This document shows, one piece after another, positions 52,043 to 63,838 of a stretch of DNA of 64,000 nucleotides; the first letter of the stretch is position 1, and every line of letters starts with the position of its first letter. The position numbers were made by a program, and so were the translations under genes. The stretch comes from JAWLCA01 sp041687395. GTDB lineage: Bacteria; Pseudomonadota; Alphaproteobacteria; Rhodobacterales; Rhodobacteraceae. The stretch lies in the NCBI GenBank assembly GCA_041687395.1, contig JAWLCA010000011.1, forward strand, positions 1-64,000, given 5' to 3'. The notes under the pieces were generated by a model. The model did no database searches and was not told the DNA's origin. It saw nothing but the letters and a program-made list of their open reading frames with translations.

Positions 52043-52853
52043 GGGTGCCGCTGACCCTGATGCTAGGCGCGGGCCTGACGGCCGTCTTTGCCGCCGCCGC
52101 GCTGATCTCGTTCCTCTGGACACCGTTCGACGTCACGCAGATGGCCATCGCCTTTCGCCTGCTGCCGCCCGGCGGGGTGCACTGGCTCGGCACCGACCAT
52201 TTCGGCCGCGACGTGCTGTCGATGCTGATGGTCGGCGCGCGGACATCGATCGCCGTGGCCATCGTCGCGGTGGGCATGGGGATGGTACTGGGGGTGCCGC
52301 TGGGCCTGCTGGCGGCGGCGGCACGCGGGTCGCTGCTGGATGAGGTCATCATGCGCGGCAACGATCTGGTCTTTGCCTTCCCCGCGCTGGTCATCGCGAT
52401 CCTGATCACCGCCGTCTTCGGCCCCTCGGCGTTGAACGCGATCATCGCCATCGGCATCTTCAACACGCCCGTTTTCGCCCGGGTCACCCGCGGCGCCGCC
52501 CTCAGCCTCTGGACGCTCGACTATATCCGCGCCGCCCGCGTCGCGGGCAAGGGCCCCGCGCAGATCAGCGTGGAGCACATCCTGCCCAACATCGCGAACC
52601 TTCTGATCGTGCAGGGCACGATCCAGTTCTCGCTTGGCATCCTGGCTGAAGCCGCCCTGTCCTATGTCGGCCTCGGCGCGCAGCCGCCCACGCCCAGCTG
52701 GGGCCGCATGCTGGCCGAGGCGCAGACGATGATCGCGCTCGCTCCGCACCTCGCCATCTTTCCCGGCCTTGCCATCGTGCTGACGGTGCTAGGGCTGAAC
52801 CTGATGGGCGACGGGCTGCGCGACATCCTCGACCCCCGGCTCAGGCGCGCGCG

Positions 52854-52857
<4 letters not shown>
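52039..52857 (+). CDS. Dipeptide-type ABC transporter permease (DppC-like)
   Basis: A 272-residue permease. HWLGTDHFGRDVLSMLMVGA and the EAA loop DYIRAARVAGKGPAQISVEHI, followed by LPNIANLLIV, mark a DppC/OppC subunit; EAALSYVGLGAQPPTPSWG is also typical. ATGA overlaps on both sides couple it to the other transporter genes. Confidence 0.93.
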
Positions 52858-54435
<1,578 letters not shown>

Positions 54436-54461
<26 letters not shown>

Positions 54462-55875
54462 CCCGACACAGATCCTGATCGGCGGCCGCTGGCTGCCCGC
54501 GCCCAACCGCCTGCCGGTCGAGGACCCGTCCACCGGCGAAACCGTCACCCAGATCGCCCGCTGCGGCGGATCGGAGGTGGACGCCGCCGTCGCCGCCGCG
54601 CAGGCCGCGATGGCGGGCGACTGGGGCCGCACCACCGCCACCGAACGCGGCCGGACCCTCGCCCGCATCGGCGCGCTGGTGCAGGCGCGGGCCGAGGATC
54701 TGGCCCGGATCGAGGCGCAGGACGTGGGCAAACCCCTGTCACAGGCCCGCGCCGACGCGCTGGCGCTGGCCCGCTACATGGAGTTCTACGCCGGCGCGGC
54801 CGACAAGGTGATGGGCCAGACCATCCCCTATCTGGACGGCTACACCGTTTATACGCTCCGCGAACCCCACGGCGTCACCGCCCATATCGTGCCGTGGAAC
54901 TATCCGATGCAGATCATCGGCCGCTCGGTCGGCGCCGCTCTGGCGATGGGCAACGCCTGCGTCCTGAAACCGGCCGAGGAAGCCAGCCTGACCGCCCTCG
55001 CCTTCGCCCGTCTGGCGGTCGAGGCCGGATTGCCCCCCGGCGCGCTGAACGTCGTGCCGGGGATGGGAGAGGAGGCGGGCGCGGCGCTGTCGGCCCATTC
55101 GGGCGTCAACCACATCTCCTTCACCGGGTCGGTAGCCGTGGGCGCGCTGATCCAGTCAGCGGCCGCGAAAAACATTGTGCCGGTGACGCTGGAACTGGGC
55201 GGCAAATCCCCGCAGCTCGTCTTTCCCGATGCCGATCTCGACGCCGCCCTGCCCTTCCTGGTCAACGCAGGCATCCAGAACGCCGGGCAAACCTGCTCGG
55301 CCGCCAGCCGCATCCTCGTCCATCGCGACCGGCTGGACGAGGTAACGGACCGCATGGCCACAGCCTATGCGGGCCTCGCGACCGGCCCCGCGCTGGACGA
55401 TCACCGCGTAGGCCCGCTGATCTCGGCCCGGCAGAAAGCGGTGGTGGAAGGCTTCCTTGCCTCCGCCGCCCACATCGCCCGTGGCCGGATCGTGGACGGC
55501 GCCCCCGGTGCCGGGCACTACGTCGCCCCCGCCCTGATCGGCGGCATCGCCCCCGATCACCCTCTGGCGCAGGACGAGATCTTCGGCCCCGTGCAGGTCA
55601 TCCTGCCCTTCGACGATGAGGAAGAGGCCGTCGCCATCGCCAACGGCACCGCCTATGGCCTTGTCGCCGGTGTCTGGACCGACAGCGGCGCGCTGCAGAT
55701 GCGGCTGGCCAAGCGGCTGCGCGCGGGTCAGGTGTTCGTCAACAACTACGGCGCAGGCGGCGGGGTGGAACTCCCGTTCGGCGGGGTCGGAAAATCCGGC
55801 CACGGCCGCGAAAAGGGGTTCGAGGCGCTGTACGGATTCTCGGTCCTGAAGACCGTCGCGGCCCGCCATGGGTAG
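54436..55875 (+). CDS. Aldehyde dehydrogenase family protein
   Basis: A 479-residue NAD(P)-dependent aldehyde dehydrogenase, betaine/aminoaldehyde type by general appearance. The NAD region has VPWNYPMQIIGRSVGAAL, the catalytic Glu is in LELGGKSPQ (about 253) and the nucleophile in NAGQTCSAA (Cys287). NNYGAGGGVELPFGGVGKSGHGREKG is the C-terminal signature. The AAGGAG site fits the second ATG (54439) slightly better. Last gene of the transporter transcript, so it likely oxidises an aldehyde derived from the imported compound. Confidence 0.93.
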
Positions 55876-56180
55876 GCCCATACCCGGGACAAAGGGTTGC
55901 GATACGGTCAGCCTGAACCACAGTTGCGGACGCTGGCGGCGAAGTGGGATTTTCTAAAGGACTATGCCTCCGAACGGACCCCGCTGAAGGAGCGGTTGCT
56001 TGCAAAATTCGCAACTTCAATCTGCGCAAATGCAAGAGTCGTGTGGATCGCCGGCACTTCACCCTTCCGCGACCTTCCGGCCCGGCTCGGATGCCACGAT
56101 CTCCCTTGCCTGCGAACCCGAGGCGCCTAATCTGCTGCGAAATCCCGAGCGACGGGGATTCTACCCAGGAGTCCGCCGCC
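55876..56180. other. Gap before a decaying amino-acid ABC cluster
   Basis: No convincing gene. A short frame (55897-56130) has no recognisable motif. AATCCCG/CGGGGATT (56141-56160) forms an imperfect hairpin just before the next reading frame, and TTGCAA repeats near 56000-56030 give no well-spaced promoter. It may be the eroded control region of the pseudogene set. Confidence 0.4.
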
Positions 56181-57014
56181 ATGACCGCAGCCCGCTCGAT
56201 GCTGCCCACCCTTCTTCTTGCGATGGTCCTCGGCCTGACCCTGACCGCGCCCGTGCAGGCGACCGAACGCACCACAATGGACGAGCGCCTGGTGACGCCC
56301 GGCAAGCTGACGGTGGGCACCGGCGATCCGGTCTATCCGCCCTGGATGCTGTAGAATGACCCGGCAGGCGGGCCGGGGTTCGAGAACGGGCTGGTCTATG
56401 CCATTGCCGAGGAGATGGGCTTTGACCGCGAGGATGTGGTCTGGCTTGGGCTGACGTTCGACCCGACCATCGCGCCCGGCGCGAAGCCCTTCGATTTCGC
56501 GATCCAGCAGGTCTCGGTCACACCGAAACGGGCCGAGGTCGTCACCTTCAGCCAAGTTTAATACCAGCCCGAGAAGGCAGTGAACGCCCTGCCCGGTAGC
56601 CCGGTCGCGGCTACGACCAGCTATGCCGACCTGCGCGCCGCGCGCTGGGGCGCTGTTATCGGCACCACCGATCTGGCCTATCTGGAAACCATCCTGGATG
56701 TGCAGGAGGCGGCCGTCTATGACGACCAGATCGGGGTGTTTCAGGCGATGCAGGCGGGCCAGATCGACGCGACGCTGGCCGCGCTCCCGACTGCGCTGTT
56801 CGCCACTTCCGTCCAGATCCCGGAGGCCAGCATCGTCGCGATCCTGCCCCCGGACGAGGATGATCGCGGCCACGGCCTGCTGTTCGAGTTCGAGAAGCCG
56901 CTTGTGGACTGGGTGGACGAGGCGCTGGTGGCGGTGATCGAGCGCGGCACGGTGGAGGAGTTGAAGAACACCTATCTGGTGGCCGACCCGGACCTGCCCG
57001 TCATCACCGAATGA
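56181..57014 (+). pseudogene. Amino-acid ABC transporter substrate-binding protein, two nonsense codons
   Basis: One frame of 277 codons encodes a signal peptide (LPTLLLAMVLGLTLTAPVQA) and a polar amino-acid-binding-type domain (GKLTVGTGDPVYPPWML, GLVYAIAEEMGFD, AIQQVSVTPKRAEVVTFS). It is broken by TAG at 56352-56354 and TAA at 56559-56561. Sequence on both sides of each stop stays in frame and typical, so these are point mutations; the second sits where the family usually has Tyr. The remainder from 56580 could still be translated from GTG but would lack the signal peptide. Confidence 0.88.
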
Positions 57015-57477
57015 ACCTGCCGCCCGCCGTTCTCGGCGGACAGCCCCCCGAGGGGCCGGCGGGCACCCGCCGCCCTGCCGCGCCGCCAGACCGACTGGCG
57101 CGCGGCACTGCGCCCCACGATCATCAGCGTCTTCAGCATCATCGTGGTCTTTGGTGCGCTGGGGTGGTGGGTTACCTCCGCCGAGAACTGGCCACGGGTG
57201 CAGCGGCAGTTCTTCAGCCTGGACGCGATGCAGGCAACGTTTCCACGCGTGCTGCAGGGCTTCTGGATCAGCATGCGGATCTGGCTGACGGCGCTGGCCT
57301 GCATCGCGGTCTGGGCGCTGGTGCTGGCGGTGGTGCGCAGTCTGCGCGCGCCGTGGTTTGCACCGCTCCGGCTGATGGTGGTGGTCTATATCGACATCTT
57401 CCGCGGGATCCCGGTGCTGCTGCTGTTGCTGCTGTTCGGCTTCAGCATCCCGGCGCTGAACCTGCCGGGCCTGGCGC
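57014..57477 (+). pseudogene. Amino-acid ABC transporter permease, 3'-truncated
   Basis: One frame reads VFGALGWWVTSAENWPRVQR, then LQGFWISMRIWLTALACIAV and LMVVVYIDIFRGIPVLLLLL. This is the N-terminal half of a HAAT-family permease (HisM/GlnP type), and it ends abruptly at LNLPGL near 57477. The conserved EAA loop is missing. The next bases encode an ATPase P-loop in a different frame, so a deletion removed the permease 3' half and the ATPase 5' end. Confidence 0.85.
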
Positions 57478-58105
57478 CTCGGGGTCCGGCAAGTCCACGC
57501 TGCTGCGCTGCATCAACCGGCTGGTGCCCTTCGATCACGGCACGATCCGGCTGGACGGCGTGCCGGTGGACGACCCAAGCTTTAGCGCGACGGGGCTGCA
57601 GAAGCGCATCGGCATCGTGTTCCAGTCCTACAACCTGTTCCCGACGATGACGGTACTGGACAACATCACGCTGGCCCCGCGCAAGGTGCATCGGGTGCCG
57701 CGGGCCGAGGCGCGGGCGCGTGACATGCTGGCCCTGTTCGGCATGGCAGACCACGCGGCCAGCCACCCAGAGAAGCTGTCGGGCGGCCAGCAGCAGCGGG
57801 TGGTGATCGTGCGCGCGCTGGCCAGCCGACCCGATGTGCGGATGCTGGACGAGGTGACGGCGGCGCTGGACCCGGAGCTGATCGGGGAGGTCTTGCAGAT
57901 CATCCGCGGCCTGAAGGGCGAGGGCATGACGATGGTGATCGTCACCCACGAGATGGGTTTTGCCCGCGACGCGGGCGACCGCGTGTGCTTTCTGGAAGGC
58001 GGCCGGATCGAGGAAGAGGGCCCGCCCGCGCAGCTGTTTGCAAATCCCGCCCGGCCGCGTACCCGGCAATTCCTGCAGTGGATCGTTGACGCGGGCAGGT
58101 TGTAG
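57478..58105 (+). pseudogene. Amino-acid ABC transporter ATPase, 5'-truncated
   Basis: Starts at the P-loop (GASGSGKSTLL), retains LSGGQQQRVVIVRAL, the Walker B-like RMLDEVTAALDPE and the switch His (VTHEMGFARD), and ends normally at 58105. The first ~30 residues, including the A-loop, are lost to the deletion at ~57478. An open frame from 57011 spans the junction, but its first 155 codons are out-of-frame permease sequence, so it does not restore a functional protein. Confidence 0.85.
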
Positions 58106-58185
58106 GCACTTCCCCCGTTGCAACGCCTGACTGTGAGGCAGTGCAGGAACAGCCCTGATTTCCCGCACGATGTGGCCGACAGGTG

Positions 58186-58214
58186 TTGCAAAACTGGCCC
58201 GCATTGGGTTTAGT
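58186..58214 (+). promoter_or_regulatory. Candidate promoter of the polyamine-type ABC operon
   Basis: TTGCAA (58186-58191), 17-bp spacer, TTTAGT (58209-58214), 48 bp before the GTG start at 58263. Each hexamer matches four of six consensus positions. Confidence 0.45.
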
Positions 58215-58262
58215 CAGCGCCAATGCAGGGCAAACCTGCTGCCAAGAAACAGGGAGATCGCG

Positions 58263-59366
<1,104 letters not shown>

Positions 59367-59391
59367 CACGCCGCGAGGGCGGCGCAAACCT

Positions 59392-59438
59392 TGCGGGTGC
59401 ATACCCGCATGGCGGGGCCGCAAGGACGCGACCCCGCC
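59392..59438 (+). other. Two stem-loops between ATPase and binding-protein genes
   Basis: TGCGGGT/ACCCGCA (59392-59409, GCAT loop) and GGCGGGG/CCCCGCC (59411-59417 with 59432-59438) lie in the 101-bp gap. No T-run follows, so they look like mRNA processing or stability elements at the 5' side of the binding-protein message. Confidence 0.5.
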
Positions 59439-59467
59439 CAATCACCACATCAATCAGGGAGATATTG

Positions 59468-60571
59468 ATGACACGTAGAACGATCCGACTGATGGGCGCA
59501 TCGAGCGCCATCACCATCATGGCGATGGGCGCGGCACAGGCCGAAACGACACTCACCGTGGTGTCCTGGGGCGGGGCCTACACCGCCAGCCAGCAGCGCG
59601 CCTACCACGACCCCTACATGGAGATGAACCCCGACATCACCATCATCAACGACGACGGGTCGGCGAACGCGCTGGCCGGGCTTCGCGCACAGGCGCAGGC
59701 CGGCAATGTGACATGGGATCTGGTCGACATGCTGCCTTCGGATGCGCAGCTTGCCTGCGACGAAGGCATCATCCTGCAGATCGACCCCGACGAGATGCTG
59801 GCGGCCGCGCCGGATGGCACGCCCGCTTCGGAGGATTTCCTTCCGGGCAGCCTGGGCGAATGCTTCATTCCGCAGATCGTCTATTCGACCGTCGTGACCT
59901 ACAACTCCGAAATGTTCCCCGAGGACAAGCAGCCGCAGTCGATCGCGGATCTGTTCAACGTCGAGGAGTTTCCCGGCCGGCGCGCGCTTCAGAACCGCCC
60001 CGCGGCGAACCTCGAATGGGCGCTTTATGCCGACGGCGTGCCGATCGACGAAATCTATGACGTTCTGGCGACACCCGAGGGCGTGGACCGGGCCTTTGCC
60101 AAGCTCGACACGATCAAGGAGCATCTGGTCTTCTGGACCGAAGGCGCGCAGGCGCCGCAACTGCTGGCCGACAAGGAAGTGGCCTTTACCACGGGCTACA
60201 ACGGCCGGATCTTCGAGGCCTCCGAGGTCGAAGGCCAGCCGTTCGAGATCATCTGGGACGGCCAGATCGTGGAGTGGGACGGCTGGGTGATCCCGGCGGA
60301 CGGCCCCAACGTGGATGTGGTCATGGAGTACGTCTACTGGGCGACCGACACCCAGCGTCTGGCCGATCAGGCGAAGTACATTTCGTATGGTCCGGCCCGT
60401 GCCTCGTCTGCGCCGCTGGTCAGCACCCATGCCGATCTGGGCATCGAGATGAACGAGCATATGCCGACCAACCCGGACAACTATTTCGCCCCGATCGTCC
60501 TGGATAACGATTTCTGGACCGATTACGGCGACGAGCTGCGCGAGCGGTTCGCGAACTGGATGCTGCAGTAA
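59468..60571 (+). CDS. Polyamine-type ABC transporter substrate-binding protein
   Basis: A 367-residue PotD/SBP_bac_8-like periplasmic protein. The signal peptide ends around MAMGAAQA, followed by ETTLTVVSWGGAYTASQQRA. WDLVDMLPSDAQLACDEGII and the late DGWVIPADGPNVDVVMEYVY are consistent with the family. ATG 59468 has an AGGGAGA site. The gene is flanked by strong hairpins on both sides, suggesting its message segment is preserved preferentially. Confidence 0.92.
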   Translation: MTRRTIRLMGASSAITIMAMGAAQAETTLTVVSWGGAYTASQQRAYHDPYMEMNPDITIINDDGSANALAGLRAQAQAGNVTWDLVDMLPSDAQLACDEGIILQIDPDEMLAAAPDGTPASEDFLPGSLGECFIPQIVYSTVVTYNSEMFPEDKQPQSIADLFNVEEFPGRRALQNRPAANLEWALYADGVPIDEIYDVLATPEGVDRAFAKLDTIKEHLVFWTEGAQAPQLLADKEVAFTTGYNGRIFEASEVEGQPFEIIWDGQIVEWDGWVIPADGPNVDVVMEYVYWATDTQRLADQAKYISYGPARASSAPLVSTHADLGIEMNEHMPTNPDNYFAPIVLDNDFWTDYGDELRERFANWMLQ

Positions 60572-60587
60572 TCCTTGAGCGAACACC

Positions 60588-60611
60588 GGCAGGGGCGTTC
60601 GCGCCCCTGCC
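60588..60611 (+). other. Intercistronic GC hairpin with TTCG loop
   Basis: GGCAGGGGCG (60588-60597) pairs perfectly with CGCCCCTGCC (60602-60611) around TTCG, an exceptionally stable UUCG-capped stem. It lies 17 bp after the binding-protein stop and 25 bp before the permease start, with no T-run. Such stems act as 3'-exonuclease barriers or partial terminators that keep the binding protein more abundant than the permeases. Confidence 0.7.
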
Positions 60612-60635
60612 CCCCGATCTCGGAAGGACAGACCG

Positions 60636-61916
60636 ATGGCAGAGGCCACCGCAAACGCCCCCAGCGACGTGATGGTGACCGCCGACGGCACGCCGCTCAA
60701 GACGAGCCTGCGCCGCGCCGAACGGCGCCGCCGCATCACCGCGTTTCTGCTGGTTTTGCCGCTGCTCGCCTTCCTGATGATCAGTTTCATCATTCCCATT
60801 GCACAGATGCTCTGGCGTAGCGTCGACAATACCCAGGTCGTCAACGCCCTTCCTCTCACGCTCGAAGCGCTCGAAGACTGGGAAGCCGGAACCGAGCTTC
60901 CCGATGAACCGGTCTTTGCCGCGCTTCACGCCGATTTCCTGGCCGATCAAGATCGGTCGCGGCAGGAAAGCGTGATCGGACCGCTGGCCGTGCGCCTGAA
61001 TTACGAGATCAGCGCGGCACGGGGCGCAATCACCCGCACCGCCCGCAGCATCGATGAGCTTGAGCCCCCGTACAAGGAAGCGTTCATGGACGCGCATCGG
61101 TTGTGGGGCGACCCGGAACTGTGGCGCATCATCAAGCGCGAAGGCCATCCGCTGACCATGTCATACTACGTCGCGGCGACCGACCGGGAATACGACGCCG
61201 ATGGCAACATCGTCCAGCGACCCGAGGATCGCCGCCTCTATCTGCCGCTTTTCGGCCGAACCTTCGGGCTCTCCCTGGCGATCACGGTCCTGACCTTCGC
61301 GCTCGGGTTCCCGATCGCCTTCTACCTGTCCAGCCTGCCGATGCGGTATGCAAACCTCTTGATGATCTGCGTGCTGCTGCCCTTCTGGACCTCGCTTCTG
61401 GTGCGCACCACGGCGTGGATCGTCCTGTTGCAGCAACAGGGGGTGATCAACGACGTTCTCGTCAGCCTCGGCATCCTGTCTGACGACGGGCGATTGGAAT
61501 TGATGTACAACATGAACGGCACGGTCATCGCGATGACACACATCCTGCTGCCGTTCATGGTGCTGCCACTCTATTCGGTGATGCGGACCATCCCGCCAGC
61601 CTACGTTCGCGCCGCCCGCAGCCTGGGCGCGACCCCCTGGACGGCGTTCTGGCGGGTCTATTTCCCGCAAACGCTGCCGGGGATCGGCGCGGGGGCGGTG
61701 CTCGTGTTCATCATCGCGATCGGCTACTACATCACGCCGGCGCTGGTGGGCGGCCAATCCGGCCGCATGATCTCGAACGAAATCGCGCGTCACATGCAGC
61801 AATCGCTCAACTGGGGCCTTGCCGCGGCGCTGGGGTCGATGCTTCTGATCAGCGTGCTGGCCTTGTACTGGCTGTACAATCGCCTGGTCGGCGCCGACAC
61901 GCTGAAGTTCGGTTGA
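60636..61916 (+). CDS. Polyamine-type ABC transporter permease (PotB-like) with large insertion
   Basis: A 426-residue inner-membrane permease, over 100 residues longer than classical PotB. The first helix (~residues 34-56) is followed by a ~150-residue hydrophilic region (62-210) rich in charged residues, predicted periplasmic. Five more helices follow, with the EAA loop AARSLGATPWTAFWRVYFPQ. The insertion could contact the binding protein. Downstream permease 13 bp away. Confidence 0.92.
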   Translation: MAEATANAPSDVMVTADGTPLKTSLRRAERRRRITAFLLVLPLLAFLMISFIIPIAQMLWRSVDNTQVVNALPLTLEALEDWEAGTELPDEPVFAALHADFLADQDRSRQESVIGPLAVRLNYEISAARGAITRTARSIDELEPPYKEAFMDAHRLWGDPELWRIIKREGHPLTMSYYVAATDREYDADGNIVQRPEDRRLYLPLFGRTFGLSLAITVLTFALGFPIAFYLSSLPMRYANLLMICVLLPFWTSLLVRTTAWIVLLQQQGVINDVLVSLGILSDDGRLELMYNMNGTVIAMTHILLPFMVLPLYSVMRTIPPAYVRAARSLGATPWTAFWRVYFPQTLPGIGAGAVLVFIIAIGYYITPALVGGQSGRMISNEIARHMQQSLNWGLAAALGSMLLISVLALYWLYNRLVGADTLKFG

Positions 61917-61929
61917 GGAGGAAAGAGAC

Positions 61930-62781
61930 ATGGCCCTTCCCACCTATGCCGGCCCGCTGGAGCGCACTTGGTACTACACCTTTCGGGTGATCTGCGGGCT
62001 GATCTTCTTCTTCTTGATCGCGCCGATCCTGGTGATGATACCGCTCAGCTTCAACGCGCAGCCGTATTTCACCTTCAGCCGCGAGATGCTGACCTTGAAC
62101 CCGGATGGCTATTCGCTGCGCTGGTATCAGGACCTGTTCAACTCGCAAAGCTGGATGCAGTCGATCCGCAACTCGGTGTTCATCGGCTTGGCCGCGACTG
62201 TGGTGTCGACCACGCTGGGCACGCTGGCCGCCCTTGGTCTCAGCCGGTCGCACATGCCTGCGAAGGCCCTGATCATGGGCATCCTGATCTCTCCGATGAT
62301 CGTGCCGCTGATCATCTCGGCTGCGGGGATGTTCTTTTTCTATTCGTCGGTCGGGCTGGCGAATACCTTTCCGGGCGTGATCCTGGCCCATGCCGCGCTG
62401 GGTACGCCGTTCGTCGTCATCACGGTGACGGCAACGCTTGTGGGCTTCGACCACTCGCTGACGCGCGCAGCCGCCAACCTCGGCGCCTCGCCCACGCGGA
62501 CGTTCTTCAAGATCACGATGCCGCTCATCCTTCCCGGGGTAATCTCGGGCGCGCTGTTCGCCTTCATCACGTCCTTCGATGAAATCGTCGTGGTGCTGTT
62601 CGTGGCCGGTGTGGAGCAGCGGACCATCCCGCGCGAGATGTGGTCGGGCATTCGGGAGCAGATCAGCCCGACGATCCTGGCCGTGGCGACGATTCTCGTG
62701 CTGATTTCGATCGCGCTGCTGACGGTCGTCGAACTGCTGCGCCGGCGGTCGGAACGCTTGCGCGGCGTCTCGCCGGGCTGA
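61930..62781 (+). CDS. Polyamine-type ABC transporter permease (PotC-like)
   Basis: A 283-residue permease with six helices. SWMQSIRNSVFIGLAATVVS, the EAA loop RAAANLGASPTRTFFKITMP and SFDEIVVVLFVAG are typical PotC features. A GAGGAGG-type site precedes ATG 61930. Last gene of the operon; a 112-bp gap separates it from mazG. Confidence 0.93.
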   Translation: MALPTYAGPLERTWYYTFRVICGLIFFFLIAPILVMIPLSFNAQPYFTFSREMLTLNPDGYSLRWYQDLFNSQSWMQSIRNSVFIGLAATVVSTTLGTLAALGLSRSHMPAKALIMGILISPMIVPLIISAAGMFFFYSSVGLANTFPGVILAHAALGTPFVVITVTATLVGFDHSLTRAAANLGASPTRTFFKITMPLILPGVISGALFAFITSFDEIVVVLFVAGVEQRTIPREMWSGIREQISPTILAVATILVLISIALLTVVELLRRRSERLRGVSPG

Positions 62782-62893
62782 TCTGCCAAAACCCGTTGCG
62801 GCATCTTCCGCCCACCCGCCGCGGCGCGGGTGGCGCTGCCACCGACGGATCGCCTATCACCGGGACAGGACAAACTCGGGACAGGGGCAGGAC

Positions 62894-63748
62894 ATGACAG
62901 ACTCCGACGGCAGCGCTGCGACACGACCGGCAGACAGCGATCGCCTCGTATTCGATCCCGATGGCGGGATGCCGCGTCTGCTGGAGATCATGCGCCGGCT
63001 GCGCGATCCCGAAACCGGCTGCCCCTGGGACATCGAGCAGACCTTTGCCACCATCGCCCCCTACACCATCGAAGAGGCCTATGAGGTTGCCGACGCGATC
63101 GAGCGCCAGGACTGGCCCGCGCTGGAGGGAGAGTTGGGCGATCTGCTGCTGCAGGCCGTCTATCATGCCCAGATCGGGGCAGAGGCGGGGCATTTCACCT
63201 TCGACAGCATCGTGCGCGCCATCGCGGACAAGATGATCGAGCGCCACCCCCATGTCTTTGGCGACGCTAGCCGCAACAAATCTGCCGAACAGCAGACCAT
63301 CGACTGGGAGGCCCAGAAAGCAGCCGAGCGCGCGGCAAAGGCACAGGCGGGCGTGCTGGACGACGTCGCCCTGTCGCTGCCGGCACTCCTGCGGGCGGTG
63401 AAGCTGCAGAAGCGCGCGGCGCGCGTGGGATTCGACTGGCCCACGACGGATCAGGTGCTGGCGAAGATCGTCGAGGAAGCGCAGGAACTGACCGAGGCCC
63501 GCGACCACCTGACACCCGAAGAAACCTTCGAGGAGTTCGGCGATCTGCTGTTCGTCATCGCCAACCTCGCCCGGCACCTGAAGATCGACCCCGAGGCGGC
63601 GCTGCGGGCGGCGAATGAAAAGTTCACCCGCCGGTTCCGCTTGATCGAGGCCGATCTGAAGGCAGCGGGAAAACGCCCCGAAGACTCGGACCTGGCCGAG
63701 ATGGACGCGCTCTGGGACGCCGCGAAGGCGCGCGAGAGAACTGGCTGA
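62894..63748 (+). CDS. mazG: Nucleoside triphosphate pyrophosphohydrolase MazG
   Basis: Removes non-canonical or excess NTPs by hydrolysis to NMP and pyrophosphate. The 284-residue protein has two MazG helical repeats: CPWDIEQTFATIAPYTIEEA and ELGDLLLQAVYHAQ in the first, EEAQELTEAR and EFGDLLFVIANLAR in the second, each with the ExxE...ExxD metal pattern. A GGGGCAGG site precedes ATG 62894. Probably a separate transcription unit from the ABC operon. Confidence 0.95.
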   Translation: MTDSDGSAATRPADSDRLVFDPDGGMPRLLEIMRRLRDPETGCPWDIEQTFATIAPYTIEEAYEVADAIERQDWPALEGELGDLLLQAVYHAQIGAEAGHFTFDSIVRAIADKMIERHPHVFGDASRNKSAEQQTIDWEAQKAAERAAKAQAGVLDDVALSLPALLRAVKLQKRAARVGFDWPTTDQVLAKIVEEAQELTEARDHLTPEETFEEFGDLLFVIANLARHLKIDPEAALRAANEKFTRRFRLIEADLKAAGKRPEDSDLAEMDALWDAAKARERTG

Positions 63749-63777
63749 GATTCTATTCCGAGCAAAAGATTCAGGTA

Positions 63778-63806
63778 TTGACCCGACAAAAAGACTCGTC
63801 TTTAAG
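63778..63806 (+). promoter_or_regulatory. Candidate promoter of the terminal binding-protein gene
   Basis: TTGACC (63778-63783), 17-bp spacer, TTTAAG (63801-63806), 33 bp before the ATG. AAGACTC repeats at 63791-63797 and 63804-63810 (AGACTC core, 13 bp apart) overlap it and could be a regulator site, perhaps iron-responsive given the gene. Confidence 0.5.
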
Positions 63807-63838
63807 ACTCCTGCAATACCCGACCAAAGGAGTCACCC

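Noticed and set aside
57011..58105. Open frame of 364 codons that could be called a complete ABC ATPase
   Set aside because: Its first ~155 codons are the permease pseudogene read in the wrong frame; real ATPase similarity begins only at the P-loop after a deletion junction.
58192..58208. TGGCCCGCATTGGG as a sigma54 promoter
   Set aside because: The required GC of the -12 element is absent and spacing is off; a sigma70-like pair fits better.
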